The notes beneath the pieces are model-generated. The model made no database searches. It had not been told where the DNA came from and was given only the letters and a program-made list of their open reading frames with translations. The position numbers and the translations under genes are program-made. From Betaproteobacteria bacterium (lineage in GTDB: Bacteria > Pseudomonadota > Gammaproteobacteria > Burkholderiales > Casimicrobiaceae): a stretch of 64,000 nucleotides of DNA. Positions 54,174 to 62,604 of the stretch are shown here, piece after piece; the first letter of the stretch is position 1; each line of letters begins with the position of its first letter. Location of the stretch: assembly GCA_016192065.1 (NCBI GenBank), contig JACPUX010000040.1, forward strand, positions 37,115 to 101,114, read 5' to 3'.

Positions 54174-55265
54174 TCAAATTGCTTCGACCTTGCGCAAACT
54201 GCATGTTTCAATGTCGCGCTGCGCCGGGTCGAATAGATGGAAGCCTCCGCCTTCGCACAGTGCCCAATGTTCACAGGCATGGCAAGCGGCGGGGGCGACC
54301 GCACGCCGCCCCTGGCGGAAGCGCCGGAAGTTCTTCTCCCAGGCGTCGAGGAAACGCACTTCGCGCAGCTCGCCCTCGATGAACTGGCGTGAGACGCTGG
54401 GGCAGCCGGTGATGCGGCCATCGTGCAGGATGGACGCCACCACGGTGCCCGAACCGCAGTAGTGCATGCCCTCGCGCACCCGGCATTCCCATTGCGGGCC
54501 CCAGTAGCCTTCCTCGCTCAAGGTGACTTCGATCTCGCGGCGCGATTCGCGCTGCTCGGCAATGAAGCCGAGCATTTGGCGATACTGCGCGGCGGACAGC
54601 AGCAGCGGCGAATTGCGCCCGGCGCGTCCGCGCGAAAACACCGGGGTGAAGCGCACTCTGGGCACACCTAGGCCGGCGAGGAAGTCGACCAGCGGTTCGA
54701 GACCATCGATGTTGAGCGTGCTGACGCAGCAGATTACGTCGAAGGCCTGATAGAAGGGGTCGGCCACCAGCCGTTCGAGGGCGCCCACCACGCGGCGAAA
54801 GGCGCCGGGGCAGTCGCGCAGGCGATCGTGCTCGGGCTCGAGGCCGTCGAGTGACACCGCGATGGTGGACAGGCCGGCGGCCTTGAGCGAAGCCAGTCGC
54901 TTGGCATCGAGCATCAGGCCGTTGGTGGTGATGCCCCAGGAGAAGCCTAAGCCTGCCGCATGCGCGCCAACGCATTCGAGGTCGCGCCGCACCAGCGGTT
55001 CGCCACCGATGATGGCAAAAGTGATGGTACGAGCGTCGTAGCGCTGGGCGACGGCATCCAGCTCCCGCATCACCACTTCCGGTGGCAGCTCGCGCGCCGC
55101 GCTGTCCTGGTCGCGGGAGCAATCACTGCCGCAATGCAGGCAGGCGAGATTGCAACGCAGGGTCGCTTCCCAGAAGAGGTAGCGTAACGGATGCTCACGC
55201 CGCAGGCGCGCTTTTTCGGCGAGGAAGGCTTCGAGTTGCCCGACGAGTTGGGCGGCGGCGTCCAT
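54174..55265 (-). CDS. Radical SAM/SPASM peptide-modifying enzyme
   Basis: 363 residues. HPLRYLFWEATLRC38NLAC42LHC45GSDC contains the CxxxCxxC site for the SAM-binding [4Fe-4S] cluster; the phrase around it is typical of the rSAM/lipoprotein maturase group. The SAM motif FAIIGGEPLVRRDL follows, and TTNGLMLDAKRLASLKAAGL, VSLDGLEPEHDRLR and VICCVSTLNIDGLEPLVDFL continue the barrel. The C terminus is SPASM-like: C-x12-G-x4-C near GRITGC, then C-x2-C-x5-C in CHACEHWALC, and a final Cys in ETCSL. SPASM enzymes modify peptides, for example in PQQ, mycofactocin and sactipeptide maturation. The adjacent small exported protein is the likely target. Confidence 0.87.
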   Translation of the reverse strand: MDAAAQLVGQLEAFLAEKARLRREHPLRYLFWEATLRCNLACLHCGSDCSRDQDSAARELPPEVVMRELDAVAQRYDARTITFAIIGGEPLVRRDLECVGAHAAGLGFSWGITTNGLMLDAKRLASLKAAGLSTIAVSLDGLEPEHDRLRDCPGAFRRVVGALERLVADPFYQAFDVICCVSTLNIDGLEPLVDFLAGLGVPRVRFTPVFSRGRAGRNSPLLLSAAQYRQMLGFIAEQRESRREIEVTLSEEGYWGPQWECRVREGMHYCGSGTVVASILHDGRITGCPSVSRQFIEGELREVRFLDAWEKNFRRFRQGRRAVAPAACHACEHWALCEGGGFHLFDPAQRDIETCSLRKVEAI

Positions 55266-55386
55266 GCCTGGCTTCTTCCCTAAGCCGGGCTAGCCGGAAC
55301 CAAAGAGGGTCGCCCACTGGCGGCAACCGGCGAACAAACCCTCATACCAACAAGCGGAGAAGCCCCTTGCATATCCCCCGCCAGGA

Positions 55387-55408
55387 ACAAGGGGGCGCGC
55401 CCCCTTGT
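55387..55408. repeat. 22-base perfect palindrome
   Basis: The centre is AAGGGGGCGCGCCCCCTT with two more matching bases on each side (AC and GT). It lies about 120 bases upstream of the radical SAM start. No T-run follows on either strand, so it does not look like a Rho-independent terminator. It could be a cruciform, an operator or part of a dispersed element. Confidence 0.6.
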
Positions 55409-55498
55409 AAATCCCCCAAAATCATCTCTTCGACTCAATTCTTCTCCAGCAATGTGAAGACCTGAGGCCTCAGTGACAAAGGAAATCCTGCTTGAAAC

Positions 55499-55570
55499 CG
55501 TCACCCCGGCAAAAGCCGGGGTCCAGTTCGTTGAATTCCCTGAATTCCGGCTGGCGCCGGAAGGACGAAC
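55499..55570. repeat. Two dispersed palindromic repeats in tandem
   Basis: GTCACCCCGGCAAAAGCCGG at about 55500, followed by GGTCCAG, and AATTCCGGCTGGCGCCGGAA near 55545. They are related to copies near 11120, 30380, 47920 and 58650. Their stems are GC rich and their flanks share GTCCAGTTCG-type tails. Confidence 0.6.
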
Positions 55571-55786
55571 TCTGCTTGATCCGCGCCTCCCCAATGGTCG
55601 CGCGCTCAGTCGGGAGCTTAGCGCGATTCCATCGTGGCGGCGAGCCCGGAGGACCACGGGCCACGCCGCGCCGGGCGAACTGGCCCGCCCACCCGTCAAA
55701 CGCGCGACCGCGCCGGGCTTCGGGGCGACGGGCAAAGCGGGTAAAATACGGGCTCCGCATCCCCATCAACCTTCCACAGGTTTTCC

Positions 55787-56980
55787 ATGCCGCTCTCCCA
55801 TCGCGTTACGCTCATCAAGCCCTCCCCCACGCTGGCCGTCACGGCCCTGGCCAACAAATTGAAAGCCGAGGGCAAAGATGTCGTCGGCCTGGCTGCCGGC
55901 GAGCCGGATTTCGACACGCCGCAGCACATCAAGGACGCGGCCATCACCGCGATCCAAGCAGGCTTTACCAAGTACACCGCGGTGGGGGGCATTCCCAGCC
56001 TGAAGAACGCGATCATCAACAAGTTCAAGCGCGACAACGGCCTCGAATACAGCGCCAAAGAGATTCTGGTGTCGGTGGGCGGCAAGCATTCGATCTTCAA
56101 CCTCTGCCAGGCGGTGGTGAACCGCGGCGACGAAGTGATCTGCATTGCCCCGTACTGGGTGTCCTACACCGACATCGCACTCTTGTGCGAGGCTCAGCCG
56201 GTGGTCGTTCAGACCGGGGTCGATCAGGGCTTCAAAGTGACGCCCACCCAGCTCGAAGCGGCGATCACGCCGAAGACCAAGCTGGTTTTTCTCAACAGCC
56301 CGTCCAACCCCACCGGCGCCGTGTACACGCTCGACGAACTCAAGGCCCTGGGCGAAGTGCTGAAGAAATATCCGAACGTGCTGATCGCCACCGACGATAT
56401 GTACGAGCACATCAAACTCGAGGACTACGCTTTCGTCAACATCGTCAACGCCTGCCCGGAACTTCTACCACGCAGCATCGTGCTCAATGGCGTCTCCAAG
56501 GCTTATTCCATGACCGGTTGGCGCATCGGCTATTGCGGCGGCCCCGAAGCGATCATCACGGCCATGGAAAACGTGCAGTCGCAATCGACCTCCAACCCCA
56601 CCTCGATTTCTCAAGTGGCGGCCGAAGCCGCGCTCAATGGCGATCAGGCCTGCATCACCCCCATGGTCAAGGCCTTCCGCGAGCGGCACGACTACGTGGT
56701 GAAGCGCTTCAATGACATGCCCGGAGTGCAGTGCCTGCGCGCGGGCGGGGCGTTTTATGCCTTTCCCCATGTCGGCGCGGCGATCACGGCGCTGGGCGCC
56801 AAGGGTGTATTGTCTGAGGCTACGGACCTCGCTTTCTCGCAGTATCTCCTGGAGCAGCATCTGGTGGCGGTGGTGCCGGGGTCGGCGTTTGGATCGGAGG
56901 GCTACATCCGCATTTCCTTCGCCACCTCCATGGCCAACTTGCAAAAAGCGCTCGACCGCATCCACGGCGCGCTGGTATAG
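55787..56980 (+). CDS. aspC: Aspartate aminotransferase (class I PLP-dependent)
   Basis: 397 residues. The N terminus HRVTLIKPSPTLAVTALANKLKAEGKDVVGLAAGEPDFDTP is typical of the Ib subgroup of aspartate aminotransferases. The cofactor lysine is in SIVLNGVSKAYSMTGWRIGY, with NSPSNPTGAVY giving the substrate-contact Asn and FGSEGYIRISFA the C-terminal Arg. It interconverts aspartate and 2-oxoglutarate with oxaloacetate and glutamate. Some members of this subgroup also act on prephenate. The gene appears monocistronic. Confidence 0.93.
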   Translation: MPLSHRVTLIKPSPTLAVTALANKLKAEGKDVVGLAAGEPDFDTPQHIKDAAITAIQAGFTKYTAVGGIPSLKNAIINKFKRDNGLEYSAKEILVSVGGKHSIFNLCQAVVNRGDEVICIAPYWVSYTDIALLCEAQPVVVQTGVDQGFKVTPTQLEAAITPKTKLVFLNSPSNPTGAVYTLDELKALGEVLKKYPNVLIATDDMYEHIKLEDYAFVNIVNACPELLPRSIVLNGVSKAYSMTGWRIGYCGGPEAIITAMENVQSQSTSNPTSISQVAAEAALNGDQACITPMVKAFRERHDYVVKRFNDMPGVQCLRAGGAFYAFPHVGAAITALGAKGVLSEATDLAFSQYLLEQHLVAVVPGSAFGSEGYIRISFATSMANLQKALDRIHGALV

Positions 56981-57173
56981 TACGATGTCATAAGCTCCGG
57001 GGCGACGGCGCACCAGTGCTGCGCTTCGCCCCACCCCGCCTGCACCGCCCGGACCGTCGCGCCGGGGCGTGGCGGCAGGGTCGGCGGGGCAGCAGTACTG
57101 CGGGGGATACGCGGGCTAAGGCCAGCAGCGGCGCCGAGCAATGGTGCATTGCGCAGGGAGGAAGCAGGAGGTC

Positions 57174-58637
57174 ATGATGCAACGATTCTTCACTCTTCCC
57201 ACGCGCCTGGCCTCGATGGTGCTGGCCAGCGTCCTGGCAATCCTCGGCGGCACCGCCGCTCAGGCGCAAAGTGGTCCCACTTTGGCGGGCTGTCCGATGT
57301 TTCCCACCGACAACATCTGGAATGCGCCGGTCGATACCCTGCCGGTCGATGCCAATTCGACCGCCTACATCAACACCATCGGTGCCACCCGCGGCCTGCA
57401 CCCGGATTTCGGGTCGGGACTGTGGGACGGCGGACCGATCGGCATTCCCTATGTGACGGTCTCGGGCACGCAGCCCAAGGTGCCGATCTCCTTCGATTAC
57501 GACGACGAGTCCGACCCCGGCCCCTACCCGATCCCGCCCGATGCACCCATCGAAGGCGGTCCCAACAGCAGCGGCGATCGGCACATCCTGGTGGTCGATC
57601 GCGACAACTGCCTGCTCTACGAGACCTGGTCCACATATCCGGCTCAGAGTGGCGGCTGGCACGCCGGCTCGGGGGCGAAATTTGATCTGCGCGCGCACAC
57701 GCTGCGTCCGGACGGCTGGACCTCGTCGGACGCCGCCGGCTTGCCGGTGTTGCATGGCTTGGTGCGCTACGACGAAGTCGCCGCCGGAGAAATCAAACAT
57801 GCATTGCGCTTTACCGTGCCGCAGACCCGACGCGCCTATGTCTGGCCGGCACGCCACTACGCCAGCAGCCTCACCGGCGCGCAATACCCGCCCATGGGAC
57901 AGCGCTTCCGGTTGCGGGCAGATTTCGATCTCAGCGGTTTCGCCGCCCCGGTGCAGGTGATCCTGCGTGCGCTCAAGAAATACGGCATGATGCTGGCCGA
58001 CAACGGCTCGGCCTGGTACCTCTCGGGCGCTCCCGATGAACGCTGGGACAACGACCTCCTGCGGCAATTGCGCGACGTGCCGGGCAGCGCATTCGAAGCG
58101 GTGGACGTGTCGAGTCTGATGGTCAACGTCAACTCCGGCCAAGTCGCTGGCGGCATACCAGCACCGCTGGCGATCGAGTTTTACAACACCACGCTGCGAC
58201 ACTATTTCCTCACCGCCAGCGCCGAAGAGGCCGCCGGCGTCGATCAGGGCGCGGCCGGTCCCGGCTGGACCCGCAGCGGCCACAGCTTTCGCACCGGCGG
58301 CGGGGCTCCGGTCTGCCGCTTCTATGGCAACCAGATGGTCGGCGAGAGTCCCCAAGGTCCCGGACCGAACAGCCATTTCTACACCTCGCACGCCGGCGAA
58401 TGCGCCTGGGTGAAACTCGACCAAGGCTGGATCTTCGAGGGCATCGCGTTTCAAATCGAGAACCCCATTGACGGCCAATGCGGCACCGGGCGCATTCCGG
58501 TGTACCGCGCCTACAACCAGCGCTGGGCACAAAACGACAGCAACCACCGCATCACCGCCGACTACGCCGCCTACCAGGCGATGGTCGCCGCCGGCTGGGC
58601 GCCCGAGGGCGTGGTGATGTGCGCGGCCGCACCCTGA
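57174..58637 (+). CDS. Secreted protein with C-terminal DUF5648-like domain
   Basis: 487 residues from the ATG at 57174, which follows GGGAGGAAGCAGGAGGTC; a second ATG is the next codon. A signal peptide is cleaved near AQAQS (about residue 32). Residues 33-330 form a domain beginning LAGCPMFPTDNIWNAPVDTLPVD, with HILVVDRDNCLLYETW, GAKFDLRAHTLRPDGWTS and LRFTVPQTRRAYVWPARHYAS. I have seen this type in bacterial secreted proteins but know no function. The rest (AIEFYNTTLRHYFLTASAEEA, CRFYGN, NSHFYTSHAGECAWV, VPVYRAYNQ-like) matches the DUF5648 lectin-like repeat. It is likely extracellular and may bind or degrade glycans. Confidence 0.75.
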   Translation: MMQRFFTLPTRLASMVLASVLAILGGTAAQAQSGPTLAGCPMFPTDNIWNAPVDTLPVDANSTAYINTIGATRGLHPDFGSGLWDGGPIGIPYVTVSGTQPKVPISFDYDDESDPGPYPIPPDAPIEGGPNSSGDRHILVVDRDNCLLYETWSTYPAQSGGWHAGSGAKFDLRAHTLRPDGWTSSDAAGLPVLHGLVRYDEVAAGEIKHALRFTVPQTRRAYVWPARHYASSLTGAQYPPMGQRFRLRADFDLSGFAAPVQVILRALKKYGMMLADNGSAWYLSGAPDERWDNDLLRQLRDVPGSAFEAVDVSSLMVNVNSGQVAGGIPAPLAIEFYNTTLRHYFLTASAEEAAGVDQGAAGPGWTRSGHSFRTGGGAPVCRFYGNQMVGESPQGPGPNSHFYTSHAGECAWVKLDQGWIFEGIAFQIENPIDGQCGTGRIPVYRAYNQRWAQNDSNHRITADYAAYQAMVAAGWAPEGVVMCAAAP

Positions 58638-59207
58638 GGTAAAAAGGCGTCACGCCGGCGTAGGCCGGTGTCCAGGTCGTTGCCGTCCCAGGATTCCGGC
58701 CTCCGTCAGAATAACGATACAACTGTCACACTGGCGCATCCGGGTGTCCAGTTCGTGGTAGACCCTGGATTCCGGCGTTTACCGACATCACCAATCGGGA
58801 GTTCGGCAGCGTTTCCCGTGATCTCGACCCATGGCGCGCGATGACGACGACCGGGTCCAGCCCTGCGACCTTATGCCGCATTCCCCAGCGTTTGGGCGGA
58901 GACTATGATGCGACTCAGTAGCAACTCCGTGGTCTTGCTCGGATTGTCCGGCGCGGCGCGCGGGTTGCGGCAATTCGCGGTGGCGCTCGAACCACCCAGC
59001 TTGGTGTTGAACCGCCCGGGAACCACGCACCTGGGCGACGCTTAGGCCATCTCCTCCCTGTGGCCGAGGCAAAGCCCGGCCAAGGACCACGAGCCCACGC
59101 TTCCGTCGCGACTTGCCTCAACCCCCGCGCCGTGCCCATTTCCGGCGCCGGGTACAATATCCGCCTCTCCACGCAATGCGCTTGCACCGCCGCGCGACCC
59201 CACGAAC
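58638..59207. other. Intergenic region with dispersed repeats
   Basis: 570 bases without a convincing gene. 58645-58780 holds several repeat units: GTCACGCCGGCGTAGGCCGG, GGATTCCGGCCTCCGTCAG and CACTGGCGCATCCGGGTGTC followed by CAGTTCG. The remainder (58780-59160) has no recognised feature; short frames on both strands lack start sites and sensible composition. The promoter for the downstream RegB-like gene should lie near its right end. Confidence 0.45.
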
Positions 59208-60686
59208 TTGATCCGGCTGACCCGCCTTCTGCAATTCCCCGACCACCCGAGCTCGCAGGCCGGCTTAGACCACTTGCACCGGCTCGTGCTGTTGCGCTGG
59301 TGGACCATCGCCGGGCAGAGTTTCGCCATCGCTTTCGCGCATTGGGTGGTCGGCGCGGTCCTACAATTGGCACCCATGTTCACGGCGGTCGGAATGCTGG
59401 CCGCCTTCAACATGGTCACTGCGCTACGCCTCAAGCAGCGCCCCACGGTGTCGCCCCGGGAGCTCTTCGCGCAGTTGTGTGTGGATTTTTCGGCCCTGAC
59501 GGTGCTGCTCTTTTTTAGCGGCGGCGCGGCCAACCCGCTGGCGTCGCTGTATCTCCTGCCAATCGCCCTCGCCGCCGTGATCCTTCCCGCGCAGCTCGCC
59601 TGGACGCTGGCCTTGCTTGGCGTGGCGCTCTATTCCCTGCTCACCTTCTTCCGCGTGCCCCTGACTGTCGCTGACTACTTGCGGGCCAATGCCCTGCACC
59701 TGTTCGGCACCTGGTTCACCTACGCCCTGTGCGCCATGCTGATCGCCTGGTTTCTGGTGCAAATGACTTCGAGCATCCGCCAGCGTGATCGCGAGTTAGC
59801 CACGGCGCGGGAAACGGCACTGCGCAATGAACGAATCGTCGCTCTGGGCAGCCTTGCCGCAGGCGCCGCGCACGAGCTGGGCACGCCCTTGGGAAGCCTG
59901 GCCATCCTGGTCGATGAACTGCTGCTCGACCCGAGCAGTTCGGATTCTCAGCGCGAGCTGCTCTTGACCATGAAGAGTGAGCTGGCCCGCTGCAAGACCA
60001 CCATCACCAGCCTGGCGGCGCGGGCCGGCGAGGCGCGCGCCGAGGGTGGCCGGCTGCTGGCCCTGGACGAGTGGCTCGAAAGCGTCTTCGAGGATTGGCG
60101 CAAGACCCCCGGGGCCACGCCGCTGACGCTTTCCCTGCGCGGCCCGCGGCCCGCGCCCCGCGTGGTGGCGGAAGCAACGATTGAACAAGCACTGCGCAAT
60201 CTGCTGGATAACGCCGCGCGGGCGAGCCGCGCCAGCATCGAGTGTGAATGCGGGTGGAATGAGCGAGAACTCAGGGTGGCGATCCACGATCGCGGACCGG
60301 GGTTTCCAGCGGAAGTGCTGGAGGCCGCGGGACGCCGTTTTCTGAGCACCCGGCATGCCGGCAGCGGGATCGGGCTTTATCTGGCCTTTTCCACCATCGA
60401 ACGACACGGCGGCGATATTGGGCTCGCCAACCGCGCCGACGGCGGCGCCACGGTCGAGCTGATGTTGCCGCTGGCAAGCCTGCGCGCCGCCGCGGAGTCG
60501 CCAGATCTGGCGCAAACGGAGTCGTACGGCGAGGATTCCGCACCCGGCGCAGGCATCGCGCCCGCCCCCACCTCCGCCAGGAGCGGCCCCGGCTCGCCTT
60601 GGGCAGAGCGCCACCAGCCGATGGTCGCCGACAGTTCGCCGGGCGTTCCACCACGGCGGCGCGATTTCGACACCGAACCCACATGA
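59208..60686 (+). CDS. regB: RegB/PrrB-type redox-sensing histidine kinase
   Basis: 492 residues from a TTG at 59208; no ATG fits before the first membrane segment. Six membrane segments (about 28-185) include the quinone-site motif G105-G-A-A-N-P110. H222 in AAGAAHELGTPLGSLA is the phosphorylated His in the RegB-type H box. C262 in ELARCKTTI matches the redox-active Cys of RegB. The ATPase domain has NLLDNAARAS, DRGPGFPAE and GSGIGLYLAF. About 60 Pro/Gly-rich residues follow the kinase core. It probably controls genes by respiratory redox state. Its stop overlaps the regulator start by four bases. Confidence 0.9.
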   Translation: MIRLTRLLQFPDHPSSQAGLDHLHRLVLLRWWTIAGQSFAIAFAHWVVGAVLQLAPMFTAVGMLAAFNMVTALRLKQRPTVSPRELFAQLCVDFSALTVLLFFSGGAANPLASLYLLPIALAAVILPAQLAWTLALLGVALYSLLTFFRVPLTVADYLRANALHLFGTWFTYALCAMLIAWFLVQMTSSIRQRDRELATARETALRNERIVALGSLAAGAAHELGTPLGSLAILVDELLLDPSSSDSQRELLLTMKSELARCKTTITSLAARAGEARAEGGRLLALDEWLESVFEDWRKTPGATPLTLSLRGPRPAPRVVAEATIEQALRNLLDNAARASRASIECECGWNERELRVAIHDRGPGFPAEVLEAAGRRFLSTRHAGSGIGLYLAFSTIERHGGDIGLANRADGGATVELMLPLASLRAAAESPDLAQTESYGEDSAPGAGIAPAPTSARSGPGSPWAERHQPMVADSSPGVPPRRRDFDTEPT

Positions 60687-61219
60687 GCGACTCCGAAGAC
60701 CTATTGATCATTGAAGACGACGCCGTTTTCGGGCGGGTATTGGCCCAGGCGCTCACCCGCCGCGGTTACGCGGTGCGGCACGCCAACGGTCTGAACGAAG
60801 CCCTGGCCATGGCTGATGCCCAGGCGCCGAGCCAAGTGGTACTGGACTTGAACTTGGGGGGCAACTCCGGCTTGGCGCTGATCAAGCCGCTGTTAGCACG
60901 ATCGCCGGACTGCCGCATCGTGGTGCTGACCGGCTACGCCAGCATCGCTACTGCGGTCGATGCCATCAAGCTCGGCGCGACCCACTACCTGGCCAAACCC
61001 GCCGATGTTGCGGCCATACTCAAAGCCTTGCAGGCGGAAGACTTCGAACCCGAGACCGAGGCACCCAGCGATACCCTATCTATCAGCCGCCTCGAATGGG
61101 AGCATATCCAGCGGGTTCTGGCCGAACACGAAGGCAATATTTCGGCCACTGCCCGCGCGCTCAAGATGCATCGCCGCACGCTGCAAAGAAAGCTTGCCAA
61201 GCGGCCGGTGCAGGAATAA
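60683..61219 (+). CDS. regA: RegA/PrrA/ActR-type response regulator
   Basis: 178 residues, the usual length. The receiver has the acidic pair in LLIIEDDAVFG, phosphoacceptor Asp in VVLDLNLGGNSGL, VVLTGYASIATAV and the Lys in HYLAKPA. The C-terminal Fis-type helix-turn-helix is EWEHIQRVLAEHEGNISATARALKMHRRTLQRKLAK, near identical in pattern to RegA. The ATG overlaps the kinase stop by four bases, so the two are translated together. RegA orthologs regulate respiration, carbon and nitrogen fixation under low oxygen. Confidence 0.92.
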   Translation: MSDSEDLLIIEDDAVFGRVLAQALTRRGYAVRHANGLNEALAMADAQAPSQVVLDLNLGGNSGLALIKPLLARSPDCRIVVLTGYASIATAVDAIKLGATHYLAKPADVAAILKALQAEDFEPETEAPSDTLSISRLEWEHIQRVLAEHEGNISATARALKMHRRTLQRKLAKRPVQE

Positions 61220-61339
61220 CCGCCGCGCCATCGCGCAGTTCGCCGCGCCGGGGCCGCCGCGCACCACCCACCAACCGCCAGCCGCACCGGTGCTCGCTGT
61301 GATAGTGCTTGATGAGCGTCGGCCGGAACCGTTCCAGCG

Positions 61340-61367
61340 TTGACTTTGGCGGCCGCTCGTCTATAAT
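61340..61367 (+). promoter_or_regulatory. Sigma-70 promoter for the tRNA genes
   Basis: TTGACT (61340-61345), 16 bases, TATAAT (61362-61367), followed 15 bases later by the tRNA-Gly 5' end. It is a strong match, as expected for a stable RNA gene. Confidence 0.75.
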
Positions 61368-61382
61368 GCGCGCTTGTCTTTC

Positions 61383-61458
61383 GCGGGAATAGCTCAGTTG
61401 GTAGAGCGCAACCTTGCCAAGGTTGAGGTCGCGAGTTCGAGACTCGTTTCCCGCTCCA
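61383..61458 (+). tRNA. tRNA-Gly (GCC)
   Basis: 76 bases including the encoded CCA. The acceptor stem pairs GCGGGAA with TTCCCGC; the D arm AGCTCAGTTGGTAGAGC, anticodon GCC at 61416-61418 in a CAACCTTGCCAAGGTTG arm, and GTTCGAGAC T loop are all present. It decodes GGC and GGU. Confidence 0.97.
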
Positions 61459-61464
61459 GATTCT

Positions 61465-61490
61465 GGGGAAAGCGTTTGCTTTCCCCTTTT
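61465..61490 (+). terminator. Rho-independent terminator after tRNA-Gly
   Basis: GGGGAAAGC, loop GTTT, GCTTTCCCC, then TTTT. The stem is a perfect 9-base pair. It lies seven bases after the tRNA-Gly end, so the tRNA-Cys 100 bases on may be transcribed by read-through or from its own promoter. Confidence 0.85.
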
Positions 61491-61593
61491 CGTTGAGGCG
61501 CATCAACCGGCACGAATGACTCGGCCGAATCCCAGAGCACAGGCGCCCGACTTAGTGTTCAAGTGCTCGCGCCCAAGCGCGGGCGGTCACCCG

Positions 61594-61667
61594 GGCGGGG
61601 TGGCAGAGTGGTCATGCAGCGGCCTGCAAAGCCGTCTACGCCGGTTCGATTCCGACCCCCGCCTCCA
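61594..61667 (+). tRNA. tRNA-Cys (GCA)
   Basis: 74 bases including the encoded CCA. The acceptor stem pairs GGCGGGG with CCCCGCC; anticodon GCA is at 61626-61628, and the T loop is GGTTCGATTCC. The gene lies 135 bases after tRNA-Gly, the usual Gly-Cys pairing of Proteobacteria. The sequence immediately downstream appears foreign (Rhs relic, toxin-antitoxin genes). Confidence 0.97.
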
Positions 61668-61729
61668 CCAACACACCTGGTACCCAGAGCCTGTGCTGAC
61701 AGGTCGCTTCCGCGCGGGTCACGCCGGTC

Positions 61730-62460
61730 TCACCTCCCCCTCCCGCTGCGCCTGACCGAGAGCGCGGTACTTACCGGGCTGCGGCCGTCCGCCGGGTCTG
61801 GGCTGTTGTGAGGTGTTGGTCACGGTCGAGGCTGCATCCGCCGTGGTCTTCCCAAACACCTCCGCCTTGCCCTTCCAGAGGATTTGACCGGCAGTGTCGG
61901 TGAGCAACTGCGGCGTGCCGAGGAGGTCGTTGCTGCAGAAATTGTGGGGCTGCCCTCTTTCTTCCACTGGGGGTATTGCGGAAGGGGCCGAAATTCACTT
62001 CCTCGCTCACCTTGCGGCCCAGGGCGTCGTGGGTGCAGGTGGCCTCACTCAGGAGTTGCGGCGGGTTGTTGGCCACCGGCTGTTCGTCGCGGTAGGCGGT
62101 GGCCAGGGGGTCGATGCTCTCGATCAGGCGGCGGCGGGCGTCGAACATTTGCAGACTGCTGCGGTTCAAGGGGTCGGTCTGGGCGATGAGGTTGCCGACG
62201 GCGTCGTAGCCGCTCCTGTGAGTGAGGCGGGTGGTTTCGTCGAGGACCTCATCGATGGCGGTGAGTAAACCATCGAGACCACTGCCCGGAACACCGCAGC
62301 TGTATCGAGTGACAAGGCCGACGGGGAAATCATTCAAGGCGTCGTTTTTCGACAGCCGACCCATTACCTGCGGACTGCGATTCAATACCCGCGCGCGCCA
62401 CCAGGCGCTCGGCATTGCTTTAGCGCGTGAGCCAATCGACTTCTTCTTCCTAGATGCGGG
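61730..62460 (-). pseudogene. Rhs/YD-repeat family gene fragment, frameshifted
   Basis: The minus-strand translation shows YD repeats: HRSGYDAVGNLIAQTDPLNRSS and MFDARRRLIESIDPLATAYRDEQ, then THDALGRKVSEEVNFGPF. Near 61960 the reading frame shifts, and another frame continues with HNFCSNDLLGTPQLLTD and TAGQILWKGKAEVFGKTT, the conserved Rhs core end. No start, signal or toxic tip is present. It is a remnant of an Rhs core, with at least one frameshift and both ends lost. Confidence 0.8.
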
Positions 62461-62514
62461 CGGTGTCTGGGTCTCTCGATAAGAACAAGTCAAACAGGTC
62501 GTGCGAGAAACTTC

Positions 62515-62570
62515 TTGACAGCAGAATATACGACATTCGTATAATACCCTCAGCCGATTGCCGAATCGGC
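62515..62570 (+). promoter_or_regulatory. Promoter and two inverted repeats upstream of the XRE gene
   Basis: TTGACA (62515-62520) and TATAAT (62540-62545) are spaced by 19 bases. A perfect palindrome TATACGA-CAT-TCGTATA (62527-62543) covers the spacer and -10 box and is a likely operator. A second inverted repeat, GCCGATT-GCCG-AATCGGC (62553-62570), lies just downstream. Autorepression by the XRE protein is likely. The region is A+T rich relative to the window. Confidence 0.65.
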
Positions 62571-62604
62571 ATTATCATGGCCGCAACGCCTTGGAGATAC
62601 GCCT

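Larger units (their letters stand above)
55266..55786. other. Intergenic region with palindromes between radical SAM gene and aspC
   Basis: 521 bases without a gene. It contains a 22-base perfect palindrome (55387-55408) flanked by ATCCCCC runs, and dispersed GC-rich palindromes at 55499-55570. Both divergent genes must have promoters here but none was recognised with confidence. Confidence 0.45.

Noticed and set aside
55387..55408. Rho-independent terminator
   Set aside because: The palindrome is GC-rich but no T-run follows it on either strand.
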